Positions 44,942 through 55,154 of a stretch of DNA of 64,000 nucleotides are shown one piece after another. Position 1 is the first letter of the stretch. Every line of letters starts with the position of its first letter. The notes beneath the pieces are model-generated. The model was given only the letters and a program-made list of their open reading frames with translations, did not search any database and was not told where the DNA came from. The stretch is taken from the NCBI GenBank assembly GCA_016717145.1, contig JADKGD010000042.1:11576-75575 (forward strand). The letters run 5' to 3'. The translations under genes and the position numbers were made by a program. This stretch comes from Saprospiraceae bacterium. Lineage in GTDB: Bacteria > Bacteroidota > Bacteroidia > Chitinophagales > Saprospiraceae.

Positions 44942-45952
44942 ATGGAAAAGTCAATTTATCAAAAACTAAAACTCGGCATATTTGTCATTTCTGGTATTGT
45001 TTTGTTTTTGGCCATGATTTGGTTTATAGGCGAGAAAAAAAGTATGTTTGGTAATAATGTTGAAATTTATGCTGTATTCAATAACATTAATGGCTTAAAG
45101 AATGGAAACAATGTACGGTTTTCTGGCATAAATGTTGGAACAGTCAAGGACATCAGAATGGTATCGGACACTATGATTGTAGTGAAACTCAATGTTGATA
45201 AGGACATTACAAATCATATCAAAACGGATGCTAAAGTTGTCATCACTTCTGATGGTTTGGTAGGAGCAATGATTGTCAACATCTTGCCTGGTGATGGAGG
45301 GAAAGTAAGTTTACTTGTAGGGGATACATTAAAATCTATGAGTCGACTAAGGACAGACGAAATGCTAAATACCTTAAGCATTACCAACGAAAATGCAGCT
45401 GTACTCACTGCTGAATTGCTAAAAATAGCTAAAGAAATTTCGGAAGGAAAAGGTGTTATCGGTGCACTTTTACGAGATTCTACCATAACAGAAGACGTAA
45501 CACAAACGCTTCATTTTCTTAAAAAAACAAGTATGGAATCCAACACCGCCATGAAGAACGTGAGCAATCTGATTACTTCCCTGGATAATAAAAATACTTT
45601 TGTTGGTATGGCCAAAGACACCTCAATGGTTAAGCAAATAAAGCGAATAGTCGAAAATATTGAAAAATCATCTCGTGATCTTGAAATGGTTATACAAAAT
45701 GCAAATGCAACCATTCAAAATGCCAACAGTACCGTTTTGAATATGAAAGATGGTAAAGGGGCTATAAACTACTTGTCCAATGATCGCAATCTGGTAAGAA
45801 AAATTGACTTTACGGCTACAAAACTTGATTCTGTAATGCAGCATATTAATGAAGCAAGTGTAAAATTAAATCAAAACCTGGAAGCGATGAAGCATAATTT
45901 TTTATTAAGGGGATATTTCAAAAAATTGGAAAATGTAGAGAATAAAAAGTAA
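44942..45952 (+). CDS. mlaD: MlaD-family MCE protein
   Basis: This 336-residue substrate-binding MCE protein is anchored by one N-terminal helix (LGIFVISGIVLFLAMIWFIG). A single MCE domain follows (EIYAVFNNINGLKNGNNVRF, GINVGTVKDIRM ... GLVGAMIVNILPGD, ~residues 38-118). A long predicted coiled-coil tail (~150-330, rich in Asn, Lys and Leu) includes NANATIQNANSTVLNMKDGK. Such tails oligomerise and line a periplasmic lipid tunnel. No periplasmic MlaC or outer-membrane MlaA homologue is nearby. It is the last gene of the operon, ending 33 bp from a convergent transporter gene. Confidence 0.92.
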   Translation: MEKSIYQKLKLGIFVISGIVLFLAMIWFIGEKKSMFGNNVEIYAVFNNINGLKNGNNVRFSGINVGTVKDIRMVSDTMIVVKLNVDKDITNHIKTDAKVVITSDGLVGAMIVNILPGDGGKVSLLVGDTLKSMSRLRTDEMLNTLSITNENAAVLTAELLKIAKEISEGKGVIGALLRDSTITEDVTQTLHFLKKTSMESNTAMKNVSNLITSLDNKNTFVGMAKDTSMVKQIKRIVENIEKSSRDLEMVIQNANATIQNANSTVLNMKDGKGAINYLSNDRNLVRKIDFTATKLDSVMQHINEASVKLNQNLEAMKHNFLLRGYFKKLENVENKK

Positions 45953-45985
45953 AAAAGAGAAAAAATAGACTTTCCTTTTTTCAAA

Positions 45986-46732
45986 CTAAGTGGCAGGTAT
46001 TTTTTTTTGCCAGGATATCATGACGCCACAAATAATAATCAACCCAATACCAAATAAGCTTAAAGCATCAGGGAAAACATCGCCAAGTATGGTTCCAAAA
46101 ACGATAGAAAAAATTATATTACTATATCCAATTGCTGCAATAACACCAGTCTTTTGGTGGGAAAATGCTTTGGTTAGATAAACTTGTCCGATTAAAGCCG
46201 CAAGACCAAGCATAAAAATAATAACGTATTGATCAGCTCTGGGCCAAACAAAAGTATCAACTATAAAATCAAAACTTTCAAATGTCCCATATTGACCAAT
46301 AGAAAGCGAAATAATGGGCAAAATGATACCTGAAAGCATAAAAGATAAAATAATCGTCCTGTTGTCATAATAAGTGCTTAACCCTCTGATGCTAAGATAA
46401 GCCATACCTGTCATAATAGCATTTGCAAGTCCTATTACATGGTGTTTAGTTGATAAAGAAGATGTATCTATAGATGGAAGAAATATCAGACAAATCCCAA
46501 TAAAACCTATAATAATCGCTGACCATTCGCGTAACTTAAGTTTATCTCCCAGGTACATCGCACTGAAAAGTGCCAGAAAAACAGGATATGACTGTTGATA
46601 AGTGATCGAAATTGCCAGACCAATCCTGGAAATACCATAAAAAAAGGAGTACAATGCTAAAGTACCTATAATACCTCGGAATATTAACAATGTAAGTTTA
46701 CCACCCGATTGAATGGCCGGTCTTTTCCACAA
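45986..46732 (-). CDS. EamA/DMT-family transporter, main part (frameshifted)
   Basis: These are most of the helices of a drug/metabolite-family permease. Recognisable are IFRGIIGTLALYSFFYGISR and ISITYQQSYPVFLALFSAMY, GFIGICLIFLP, and the second EamA repeat with AALIGQVYLTKAFSHQKTGV and IIFSIVFGTILGDVFP. The first ~60 residues lie in another frame (next entry). Inserting one T in the A8/T8 run at 46735-46742 joins them as FIFFSLWKRPAIQ. It probably moves a small solute across the inner membrane; the substrate is unknown. It is convergent with the Mla operon. Confidence 0.82.
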   Translation of the reverse strand: MWKRPAIQSGGKLTLLIFRGIIGTLALYSFFYGISRIGLAISITYQQSYPVFLALFSAMYLGDKLKLREWSAIIIGFIGICLIFLPSIDTSSLSTKHHVIGLANAIMTGMAYLSIRGLSTYYDNRTIILSFMLSGIILPIISLSIGQYGTFESFDFIVDTFVWPRADQYVIIFMLGLAALIGQVYLTKAFSHQKTGVIAAIGYSNIIFSIVFGTILGDVFPDALSLFGIGLIIICGVMISWQKKIPAT

Positions 46733-46893
46733 AGAAAAAAAATAAAACCAATTCCTATCAGATTTCTGAAAAGAACCAATTCAATCGGATTAATATCATC
46801 ACGTAAATAACGGGCACAAGCACCGGTAAATGCGAAACAAAATGACGCAATAAGCATGTATAAAATGCCCCGATGCTGATCAGGTGATTTCAT
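46684..46893 (-). pseudogene. EamA/DMT-family transporter, N-terminal part
   Basis: This is the start of the transporter that continues in the next frame: MLIASFCFAFTGACARYLRD (first helix, the EamA N-terminal motif) and NPIELVLFRNLIGIGFIFF. The frame runs on into an 8-base homopolymer and then leaves the family pattern (LCGKDRPFNRVV). Together the parts would give a protein of about 300 residues with ten helices, the normal size for the family. The frameshift lies in a homopolymer and may be a sequencing artefact. Confidence 0.78.
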
Positions 46894-46911
46894 ATGGCCA
46901 TATTATAACGT

Positions 46912-49900
46912 CTATTTTTTCACGATTTTATGATAAAAAGATGCTTTGCCGTCTGACAATTTTATAAGATAAACACCGGACTGAAGGTCCTCAATATTTA
47001 TACTTGTAAGGTTTGAGACGATGTTGGTGCTTTGTATCACCCTACCACTAATATCAAACAAGGTACATTTGTTCAATGTTGTTGTTGCATCAAGTGATTG
47101 AATATTAATAACGTCATGAGCAGGATTTGGATAAATCAGAATTTTACTTTGAAGAGATTCTTCTTTTGTAAAGCTTGGTGTTGATGCATCCACATTGATA
47201 ACAAAATTGGTAATACTAACCCATCCACCCTGACCATCTGACACAGTAAATTTGAAAGAATCTTCACTTTCATTATCAGCGGTATGTATGTATTTTAACT
47301 CAAATTTATCGATATCATCCTGCGTAAAAATACTTCCGGCACTTACAGGAACACCGTTTAGTGTCAATAAACCATTGGTTACACCTTGTACGAGCGTGTA
47401 GGTAAGCTCCGTTGGTGTATTATTGGCATCCTCCGAAAGCAATAAAACCCTGTCTATGATTTTTTGATCTTTCGGGTGAATATTTAGTCCAACATTTCTT
47501 GTTAAGACGGGCGGATTCAATACAATATTGGCACATATTTCAATGTCAAAATTTTGTAATTTACCACCATTTCCCGACGCCTTGTCTTCCAGCCTTAGTA
47601 TCCACTTCCCTTTCATAGACTCACCATTAAAAGCTGACAACGGTGACTCGGGTTTATAGATTCTTCCCGTATTTATCGGGCATTGAAAAAAATCATTTGA
47701 CTGATCATCTACGCCGATATTAAATGATTTGACAGACCCGCATTTTCTGCTCCATAGTAATACTTCTTTACCGGATGGTGCCACCAGGTAAGCCATAAGG
47801 TCTCCAACCCATTGATGTTCTCCTTTGATATTTCTTAAATTGAGATCACTTATTATACCGTCACCGCTCACATTTACCGGAGCTTCTATCTTAGATTGTC
47901 CTGCTGATGAAATGTTGATTGAAATATCTCCGGATTTGATAGCCACACAGCTGAGTGCTTCAGTTGTGAAAGCATATATCTCAGACCATTCTCCGGATTT
48001 ACAATTGTTGGAAGATCTTACGCGCCAGTAATATATGGTGGCTTTGTTGAGAATATTATTTGAAACAAAAACAATACCGGTTTGTACTTTACTGAATACG
48101 ATGTGTTCAGGTTTGAAATCCGGAGATGTTGCTAATTCAAGTATATATGAAGTAGCGTCGCTTTTTGTTGTCCATTCATATTTCTGAGTATGGGACAAGC
48201 CATCGGAGCCATTCGATGGCGACAAAAGGCTAATGTTGTTCAGATCTGTTCCTGTTAAAAAAAGTTGTACTGTACGTTCTATGGTATCTAATCCTTCCAC
48301 AAAGGATCTCACGATTACCTTATATTCTCCTGTGCCATTTACACCATTCAGATCAATAATTAAATTATTATTTTCACCTGCAGCGATTTCACTTTTTTCG
48401 AACATTGCAATGGCTCCTTCAGGCAGACCTGAGGCAATCTCCCATTTTATTTTGTCGGTTATACCTGCAAAGCCAGCCGATGTAAAACTATAACTCACAG
48501 GATCAGGAAGACAGGAATATTTTGTTGATTCTGTTACATCCATAAAAAATGCCGGTACTTCAGGTGTTTGAATAAAGGAGTTGAACAAAGAAGTAGTCAA
48601 AAATATATTTTCACTTGCTTTGATAACGAATCGCACCTTATTAGATGTTTTATTGGGTATTATGATTGTTTCATTACCATCGTTTAGTGTAGCCTGAGCA
48701 AGAAGCATCATATTTTCAGAATCGAAATCAAGGCTATTATTGTAAGAAATATAGATATCTACATATTTACAATTTACAGGCGCAATATCTGTATTTGCCA
48801 CATCCCAGGTTATCTTAATTTCCTTTCCTATTTTAAACTTGGTATCCTGTGCAGGGTAAGTGAGTTTGAAAGGACCCGCATTGTCAGCTACATTAAATTT
48901 TAATTGTTCCCATACAGCAGCACTTCCAAGTGGGTTATTGTCTCTTACCACAAACCTGAAATTCAATTCTCTGCCATATGTGGGCAACAATTCTGTATTG
49001 TCTTTAAACTGTCCACCAAAAATTCGCGATATATTAGGGAAATACCTCGAAGGGTTTGTAGTAGGTTTAATAGATCTGAATATTGGCGCATTCCCTATAG
49101 GAAACCCTAAAGGGCTAGAATTTTGTTTATCAAATTGGTCCCAGTTATATTTCAAAATATCCCCATTTGCATCTTCTGCGGAAGCTTTTAGAAAAAAAGG
49201 TGTTCCTTTAGGAATATAAAACCCATTTTTATAGGGCATTGATATTATCGGGACAAAATTATTTATCTCTATTTTTTCGGCACATGCATAGGCATCAGAA
49301 GACTCCGAATTTGTATAACTGAGGATTTGATCAAGTGTAGCAACGTGGTAATAATCATCTCGTGATACACCGAGACTACTTGACCCGCATGCAGTAGGGT
49401 AGGCCATAATGGTAGATCCTCCTCCCGGTTCATAACCCGAAGCTGACAGCTGATCTTCATTTCCCGGACAATTGTTAAATGTATGGGCTGCCGTCATCTG
49501 ATGTCCCACTTCATGATTGAAGGTGAGGACGATGCTTCTGTTGACCGCGGATTCATTGTGACAGGTTACACCAGCACCCCGTGCAGCCGTACAGATATAG
49601 CCTTGAGCTACACCACCTACGTCAAAACAAATGGAAAACAGATGACCGATATCATAAGCGGTACTACCTACTCTACCATTTATTGCAGCAGTATTTTTAC
49701 CTACTAAAGATTGACCCTGATTTGAATTTTCGTAAGGGTCTAATGTACCATCCAAATATATTAATTTATCATTTTGGCCTATTAACACTAACCTGACAGC
49801 AAGTTCACTTTCAAAAACAACATTAGCCCTATCTACAAAAATGACCATATCTGACAGTGCATTTTCTTTAGTGCCACGCACTTCACCCCATTCTCCGGTA

Positions 49901-50532
49901 CAACCCAGAGCCAGCCTGTATTTTCTTAATTCTATTTTATCACCCAATCTAGTATTACGTGAACTTGTATCATTACTTTTCTCATAATGTAGCGCATCTT
50001 CCTTTGTACCACACATCACTCTATCCCTTAAACTTAAATCTTCATGATCAGATGTATAGTATGTTATAAAATGTTGACGATTTCCTATCGAATAAGGGTC
50101 GACATAAATCATTCCTTCTTCTGCTTTTATCGCAGCATAAAAACCGTTGGGTCCCAAGCCAAAACGTGTAGTGACAGTTCGATCGTCTTTTTGATATCCT
50201 TTGTATGATTTTATCGATGGGTATTTTGCTGCCAGTTCATCTTCCATCACTGGTGATTCCCATATCAGAAATGTTTTTAGGCTTCCGTCAGGCATAGGCA
50301 TTTCGAGTGAAGCTTCATTTCTGTTTAGAGAAAATTCCATGGGTGCCTTTTTAAGGGCATTTTGCAATTGTAGAATATCCAGGGTGAAGGATTGATATTT
50401 TTGAGGTATGATCTCCCTTATGTCGGAATTTCTAAGGTGAATTTCTGATTCATTGGTTTTTGTCCATACTTTTTGTGAAGTTACAAAAAGTGGAAAGGAA
50501 ATTATTAATAGGGTTATTAATTTACTAAACAT
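46912..50532 (-). CDS. Secreted metzincin (reprolysin-like) metalloprotease with T9SS sorting domain
   Basis: This 1,206-residue secreted protease has a signal peptide (ending VTSQ, residue ~20) and a propeptide (~20-200). The catalytic domain carries HEVGHQMTAAHTFNNC (zinc ligands His340, His344 and His350, Glu341) and GSTIMAYPTACG (Met-turn). Ig/fibronectin-like domains follow. A P-domain-like region (~850-970: YLVAPSGKEVLLW, GKWILRLEDKASG) and a cadherin-like repeat (~985-1110: GGWVSITNFVINV) come next. A type A sorting domain (ILIYPNPAHDVINI ... SGVYLIKLSDG) ends the protein. It is probably activated and anchored via T9SS and PorU. A frameshifted paralogue is at 57678-61281 in the opposite orientation. 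Confidence 0.9.
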   Translation of the reverse strand: MFSKLITLLIISFPLFVTSQKVWTKTNESEIHLRNSDIREIIPQKYQSFTLDILQLQNALKKAPMEFSLNRNEASLEMPMPDGSLKTFLIWESPVMEDELAAKYPSIKSYKGYQKDDRTVTTRFGLGPNGFYAAIKAEEGMIYVDPYSIGNRQHFITYYTSDHEDLSLRDRVMCGTKEDALHYEKSNDTSSRNTRLGDKIELRKYRLALGCTGEWGEVRGTKENALSDMVIFVDRANVVFESELAVRLVLIGQNDKLIYLDGTLDPYENSNQGQSLVGKNTAAINGRVGSTAYDIGHLFSICFDVGGVAQGYICTAARGAGVTCHNESAVNRSIVLTFNHEVGHQMTAAHTFNNCPGNEDQLSASGYEPGGGSTIMAYPTACGSSSLGVSRDDYYHVATLDQILSYTNSESSDAYACAEKIEINNFVPIISMPYKNGFYIPKGTPFFLKASAEDANGDILKYNWDQFDKQNSSPLGFPIGNAPIFRSIKPTTNPSRYFPNISRIFGGQFKDNTELLPTYGRELNFRFVVRDNNPLGSAAVWEQLKFNVADNAGPFKLTYPAQDTKFKIGKEIKITWDVANTDIAPVNCKYVDIYISYNNSLDFDSENMMLLAQATLNDGNETIIIPNKTSNKVRFVIKASENIFLTTSLFNSFIQTPEVPAFFMDVTESTKYSCLPDPVSYSFTSAGFAGITDKIKWEIASGLPEGAIAMFEKSEIAAGENNNLIIDLNGVNGTGEYKVIVRSFVEGLDTIERTVQLFLTGTDLNNISLLSPSNGSDGLSHTQKYEWTTKSDATSYILELATSPDFKPEHIVFSKVQTGIVFVSNNILNKATIYYWRVRSSNNCKSGEWSEIYAFTTEALSCVAIKSGDISINISSAGQSKIEAPVNVSGDGIISDLNLRNIKGEHQWVGDLMAYLVAPSGKEVLLWSRKCGSVKSFNIGVDDQSNDFFQCPINTGRIYKPESPLSAFNGESMKGKWILRLEDKASGNGGKLQNFDIEICANIVLNPPVLTRNVGLNIHPKDQKIIDRVLLLSEDANNTPTELTYTLVQGVTNGLLTLNGVPVSAGSIFTQDDIDKFELKYIHTADNESEDSFKFTVSDGQGGWVSITNFVINVDASTPSFTKEESLQSKILIYPNPAHDVINIQSLDATTTLNKCTLFDISGRVIQSTNIVSNLTSINIEDLQSGVYLIKLSDGKASFYHKIVKK

Positions 50533-50667
50533 TAAGCAAAGGTTTTATAATTGTAAAATTAAGTATATAATATAGATTCATGTTAATATTACAGGATATT
50601 CGACACATTGTGCAACCTAACAGACATATCGGATAATTAAGTCTCGATTTATTAATCATACAAAAAG

Positions 50668-50699
50668 AAAGCCGGTCAGATTTTTTTCTGACCGGCTTT
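50668..50699 (-). terminator. Strong 13-bp stem terminator after the esterase gene
   Basis: A perfect 13-bp stem (AAAGCCGGTCAGA / TCTGACCGGCTTT) with a six-T loop is followed on the minus strand by CTTTTTG. It lies 49 bp past the stop of the TonB receptor/esterase operon and ahead of the protease gene. It is the strongest intrinsic terminator in the window. Confidence 0.85.
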
Positions 50700-50747
50700 G
50701 TAAATATTGACATTACAAGTCAACGAACATTAAAAACACACTTTTGT

Positions 50748-51259
50748 TTATTCAAAAATGATCTTTTTTGTAAGTGTACCTTTGTCAAAATTTAATTTTA
50801 TCAGATACAATCCATTCTGGAGAGATTCTCTGCGGAGATTGTAAAATGATGCATTAACATTATTGGCAGTTCTGATGGCTCTGCCACTGATATCAAATAA
50901 AGTAATGGATCTGATTGGTGTTTCGTCAGAAACTGTGATGTTCATATCTACAGTAGCAGGATTTGGCACCATTTTAAGATTTACATTGGCATCAACGAGG
51001 TCTTTAGTGTTTGAAGGCCAACAATTAAGTCTCAAAGCCACACATGCTCTTGGTGCAAAATACCCTACGATCGTATCTATGTATTTTCTTGCAGAAGCTG
51101 CATCCGTATTACAATCAGTAGGTTGTTGACCTGGTTTAGGTGTAGAAGCAAATGTCCATTCCCAAGGAGAACCTGAATCAGCAGGAGTATTGTTAAATTC
51201 ATAAAATCCTAAAGCTCCACTTACATTTTTTGCATTGAATGGATCTTTCCAGCAGGGAT
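50748..51259 (-). CDS. T9SS-sorted alpha/beta hydrolase, C-terminal part (frameshifted)
   Basis: This is the C-terminal continuation of the hydrolase gene immediately upstream. The frame is open from about 51259: HPCWKDPFNA, then SGSPWEWTFASTPKPGQQ, ARKYIDTIVGYFAPRACVAL, and the sorting domain MVPNPATVDMNITVSDETPI ... NGLYLIKLNFDKGTLTKKII. Adding one base to the 4-base run at 51262-51265 fuses it to the preceding frame (FKNHPCWKDP). The motif YFAPRACVAL is typical of the end of these esterases. Only a GTG (51039-51041) could start translation inside, so it is not an independent gene. Confidence 0.8.
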
Positions 51260-52324
51260 GGTTTTGAATACATCGTTATTACCTATTCTATCAACAATAG
51301 TAGCCACGTCGCATGAACCTGAAACTTCCACCACAGGCTCTGGCCCTCTTAGAGTTGGTACTCTCAATATACCAGTTTTGCATGGAGCAAAGGCGTCAGA
51401 TTTTACATGAAAAGAAATCAAAGGTGTCTCACCTTTTGTGATCCAGCTGGACTCTCCCAGTGCACCACCCGTATTTACAGTAAGTGCATATTCTGACGAA
51501 TAACCTGCATGATTTTCTACTGACAAAGTATCGCCAATTTTAAACCCAAGCTGAGGAATTGCTGAAGGAAGGTACATTGCACTTGAAAAAGTGGTAGGAC
51601 CTTCACCAGTTATAGTTCCATTCTGACCTTCGATGATCATAGGAACATTTGGGGGAAAAATCCACTTTCCACCAGGCGTATTTGTGATTTCACTGTATTG
51701 ATTGAGAAAGCCGGTAGCAAGTGATAAATATCCGCCTGTACCTTGTCCCCAAACAGTGATTTTGTCAGGATCAATCCCATGTGGATTGCTTAATACAGCT
51801 ACACTTTTTCTAAAGTATCGTATATAAGTGTTGATGTCTTGAACACCTCTATATGCTGCTTGTATAAGAGTGTATCTTTTTAACAATCCATTACCATCAT
51901 CAATAGTAGGGAGCCAACCTTGTCTGTATTCAACAATAGCAACTACATAGCCCATTTTAGCTAGTCTTGTCGCTATTTCTACATTCGAAGAGTCACGTAC
52001 GGTACCACCGCACGAGCCATTAAATGCGAAAGGAATAAAGTTTCCTGTATGTAAATAAATAATCAATGGACGATCAGTTTTCGTATCACCATCAGGTGTG
52101 TAAAACTGTGCACGCAATGGTTGTCTGGTAGATCCACCACCTGGCATTCCTCCTAATAGACCACCAACCCAGGGCATAACAGTAAAATTACTTTGAACGG
52201 CGATTTGTGCAGATACGTTAACTTTAGAAAATACTTCTTTAGTATATCTACCTTCTTGTGATGCTCCTTGATTCCAAAAAGAAATCAGCATTAAAAAACA
52301 ACATAATTTAGTAAAAATTTGCAT
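51221..52324 (-). CDS. T9SS-sorted alpha/beta hydrolase (esterase/lipase-like), N-terminal part
   Basis: This is an extracellular hydrolase with a signal peptide (MQIFTKLCCFLMLISFWNQG). The core shows RPLIIYLHTGNFIPF (oxyanion-forming HTG, a variant of HGG), FNGSCGGTVRDSSNVEIATR, GYVVAIVEYRQGWLP and KITVWGQGTGGYLS. The last is the nucleophile-elbow position, with Gly-Gln-Gly-Thr-Gly in place of the usual Gly-x-Ser-x-Gly. The nucleophile could therefore be altered (Thr) or missing. It follows the TonB receptor by 25 bp and is very likely cotranscribed with it. The coding sequence after about residue 355 shifts frame. Confidence 0.82.
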   Translation of the reverse strand: MQIFTKLCCFLMLISFWNQGASQEGRYTKEVFSKVNVSAQIAVQSNFTVMPWVGGLLGGMPGGGSTRQPLRAQFYTPDGDTKTDRPLIIYLHTGNFIPFAFNGSCGGTVRDSSNVEIATRLAKMGYVVAIVEYRQGWLPTIDDGNGLLKRYTLIQAAYRGVQDINTYIRYFRKSVAVLSNPHGIDPDKITVWGQGTGGYLSLATGFLNQYSEITNTPGGKWIFPPNVPMIIEGQNGTITGEGPTTFSSAMYLPSAIPQLGFKIGDTLSVENHAGYSSEYALTVNTGGALGESSWITKGETPLISFHVKSDAFAPCKTGILRVPTLRGPEPVVEVSGSCDVATIVDRIGNNDVFKTIPAGKIHSMQKM

Positions 52325-52349
52325 GTGAAAAAGATTTAGTGTTAATAAA

Positions 52350-55154
52350 TTAATTTTTAAATTTAAAATCGTATGTTATGGTTAAATAAGCCATTCTTCC
52401 TATTCTAGGGCCTCCATAAGTTTGAAATTGAAGGTTATTTAATATATTGGAAGCTCCCAATTTTACTGTTAGATTTTGTTTAGGTAAAGTATAGTTGAGT
52501 TGAGCATCCACCAAAGTGTATGTGGGTACTAAACCAGTAAATTGTGGCGATCCTTCAAAAATAAAGCCTTCTATCCATTTATAATTTACATTGAATCCAA
52601 GAGTGTTTTTTCCAGGGCCTAGAGGAATATCTCTTCCTGAAAACCCTAGGTTATATTTATTTTTTGGAGTATTGAAAGCAGGTATGATGTCATCATTCAC
52701 ATTAGTTACCAGATTATTATAACTATAGTTCCCATTGAACGAATAATACTTACTAAAATAATAATTAAGTCCAATTGCAAAGCCCTGAGAATTTACTATC
52801 TGATCTGAATTGGCCGCAATGCGGTATGCTTGAATATTTGTGATTTGTCGAATAGTATCATACAATAAGTCAGGAATAATTTCTACCCTAACTCTCCGTA
52901 CCTTTACACCTATTTGAAAACCAATAAAATCATTATCTATGTTGTAATAATAACTTGCATCCACAAATAATTTTTCAAATAAAGTAGTTCTATATCCTAC
53001 TTCAAATGTTCTTACTTTTTCTGGTTTGATTGGAGCTATAAATTTATCTTTTAAAATGGTTTCATTTGGATTTTTTCTCCAATCCTGAAAATTATCTAAA
53101 AGAATCAAGCTGTCAAAACCTGTTAGGTTTCCAAGCAATCTTGCCGGTCCTATATCCAGATCCAAATATTGGTCAGATAAAGTAGGATTTCTTATTGCTG
53201 AAGAAAAAGACGCTCTAAAGTAGTTGTTATCTGATGACTTCCAAACTACAGAACCTGCAGGTGAAAAGAGGAAGTCGAAATTTTGATTTTTATCTAATCT
53301 AGATGCTACTGAAAGTGTAAAATCGCCAAATTGCTTACTTGCACCACCATATACACCAAATTCTTTATTGGTTATACGAATGGTTTCGTCTCTGAATATT
53401 GTACCTTCAGTGTTGGGTCTGTACATTCTTCCATTGGCGCCGAGTGTAAGCTCTTTAAAGAATGTAGTATTAAATTTGTATTCCCCATGAATGTGAAATA
53501 ATGCTGATCTATCAAAAAATCGGGTGCCATTTTCGACACTGTTGTTTTTTCTGGAAGTTATATCGTTGAACAAGGAGTCATATCTTGGCGTACCTGGAGC
53601 ATAAAAATCTTTTAAGTTGAAAATCCTGTTTTGGGAAGATGCGTAATCTTGAGCTTCTTTGTGAAATTTGTCAAGTTTTTCTTTGTTATCTCTTTGCCAT
53701 TGTTGCATATTGTCCTTAGACATGCCCATAGATGTAAGCTCTTGAAATACTTTATTTTGAATCCAATAATCTTCATAAGCTCTTTGCCAAGAGTCATTTG
53801 GCCCGCTGGCTTCTATCATTTTTTGTGCCGTAAAGTATGGGTCGTATGAGTCACCGGCGTCTTCATGTGTAGCATAAGCTCTGATGAAAAACTTATCTCT
53901 TTTTTTATACTCAAGTTTATGTTGGAAAAACTGTATGCCTCGTAAGCTAAATCTATTATCTCCTTGATATACGGTAGTACCATACCCAAAATTGGAAGCT
54001 ATAATCAGTTCTGGTGATTCAAAATCTTTTGAAGGTTTTGTTCGGATATGAATGGCTACACCAGCTTTTATATTTCTGGTGTTATAATCGACAATATCTT
54101 TTTCTTCATAACCTCGTCTATGAAAGATATTTAAACCTGAAGATGAATTGAAATCAGTACCATTGTTTGTAATACTATATTCATCACCATAGATGTTTAC
54201 AGCATTAAATCCACCAGGATTGTCTTTGGATAACGGGAAAATAACATTGTTGGTAGAATCCGTCACAGGATCATAGTTATTTGCCACCCAGTCGTATGCT
54301 TTTAAATAAGAGAAATTGAGCTTATATGCCACCGATGAATGACCTGCTTTATTTTTAATCACATCGGCAAATCTAAAAGCAGTCTCAACTAAATTTCTTT
54401 CACCAACTTTAATACTTGCAGACAGACCTTTATTAAAAAATGGATTTTTAGTCTCCATAGCTATCACACCATTAAAAGCATTTGGTCCATAAAATGCAGA
54501 ACTTGCACCCACTACGAGGTCAACTTTCTGAATATCCAATTCTGATGCGCCCAGAAAGTTGCCTAGAGAGAAGTTAAGACCCGGAGATTGATTATCTACG
54601 CCGTCAATAGTTTGTAAAGATCTCACAGGACTTGTACTATTAAATCCCCTGGTATTAATTACTGTAAATCCCAAACTTGCCGTGGTTAAGTCTACACCTT
54701 TCAACGAACCTAATCCATTATAAAAATCTGTTGATGCCGTTTGTTTTATGGCAATGGCATCCAGTGATTCAATCGTAAGAGGTGCCGCTTTCTGCTTTTC
54801 TGAAACCCTTTGACCTTTGATTTCTACACCCAGATCTATGGTCACTGATTCCTCTTCCATTTTTATTTGTACCTTCTCACCTGCTGAAGTTACCGTATAA
54901 TCAGTAGAAGTATATCCAATATAAGATATGTTTAAGACTACCGGAAATCCCGAGACTTTTAATTCAAAACTTCCATCAAAATCTGTAACAGTGCCTACGC
55001 CGACTTCATTTTTTACGATTACATTAGCTCCGATAAGAGGATCTCCGGTATTGCTGTCGATAATCTCTCCTTTTACAGTTGATTGACTATAACCGACTAA
55101 AGCAAATATAATAAAAAGTAAAGTAAGTAAAGGAGTGTATATTTTATTCCCCAT
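52350..55154 (-). CDS. TonB-dependent receptor paired with a T9SS hydrolase
   Basis: The signal peptide (ending LVGYSQ) is followed by a CarboxypepD_reg-like domain (VKGEIIDSNTGDPLIGANVI ... LNISYIGYTS). The plug domain shows FTVINTRGFNSTSPVRSLQT, DGVDNQSPGLNFSLGNFLG and DLVVGASSAFYGPNAFNGVI. A large barrel ends in IGRMAYLTITYDFKFK. The RGFNST and PNAFNGVI motifs mark a receptor subgroup that typically occurs next to secreted alpha/beta hydrolases in Bacteroidota. A SusD-like protein is absent, and the ligand is unknown. The protein is 934 residues. Confidence 0.92.
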   Translation of the reverse strand: MGNKIYTPLLTLLFIIFALVGYSQSTVKGEIIDSNTGDPLIGANVIVKNEVGVGTVTDFDGSFELKVSGFPVVLNISYIGYTSTDYTVTSAGEKVQIKMEEESVTIDLGVEIKGQRVSEKQKAAPLTIESLDAIAIKQTASTDFYNGLGSLKGVDLTTASLGFTVINTRGFNSTSPVRSLQTIDGVDNQSPGLNFSLGNFLGASELDIQKVDLVVGASSAFYGPNAFNGVIAMETKNPFFNKGLSASIKVGERNLVETAFRFADVIKNKAGHSSVAYKLNFSYLKAYDWVANNYDPVTDSTNNVIFPLSKDNPGGFNAVNIYGDEYSITNNGTDFNSSSGLNIFHRRGYEEKDIVDYNTRNIKAGVAIHIRTKPSKDFESPELIIASNFGYGTTVYQGDNRFSLRGIQFFQHKLEYKKRDKFFIRAYATHEDAGDSYDPYFTAQKMIEASGPNDSWQRAYEDYWIQNKVFQELTSMGMSKDNMQQWQRDNKEKLDKFHKEAQDYASSQNRIFNLKDFYAPGTPRYDSLFNDITSRKNNSVENGTRFFDRSALFHIHGEYKFNTTFFKELTLGANGRMYRPNTEGTIFRDETIRITNKEFGVYGGASKQFGDFTLSVASRLDKNQNFDFLFSPAGSVVWKSSDNNYFRASFSSAIRNPTLSDQYLDLDIGPARLLGNLTGFDSLILLDNFQDWRKNPNETILKDKFIAPIKPEKVRTFEVGYRTTLFEKLFVDASYYYNIDNDFIGFQIGVKVRRVRVEIIPDLLYDTIRQITNIQAYRIAANSDQIVNSQGFAIGLNYYFSKYYSFNGNYSYNNLVTNVNDDIIPAFNTPKNKYNLGFSGRDIPLGPGKNTLGFNVNYKWIEGFIFEGSPQFTGLVPTYTLVDAQLNYTLPKQNLTVKLGASNILNNLQFQTYGGPRIGRMAYLTITYDFKFKN

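Noticed and set aside
45953..45985. Possible bidirectional terminator between the Mla operon and the DMT transporter
   Set aside because: Only weak A/T pairing (runs of A facing runs of T) is visible; there is no GC-containing stem.
48860..49219. A 119-codon frame antisense to the metalloprotease
   Set aside because: It is a shadow of the coding strand and has no start signal or recognisable domain.
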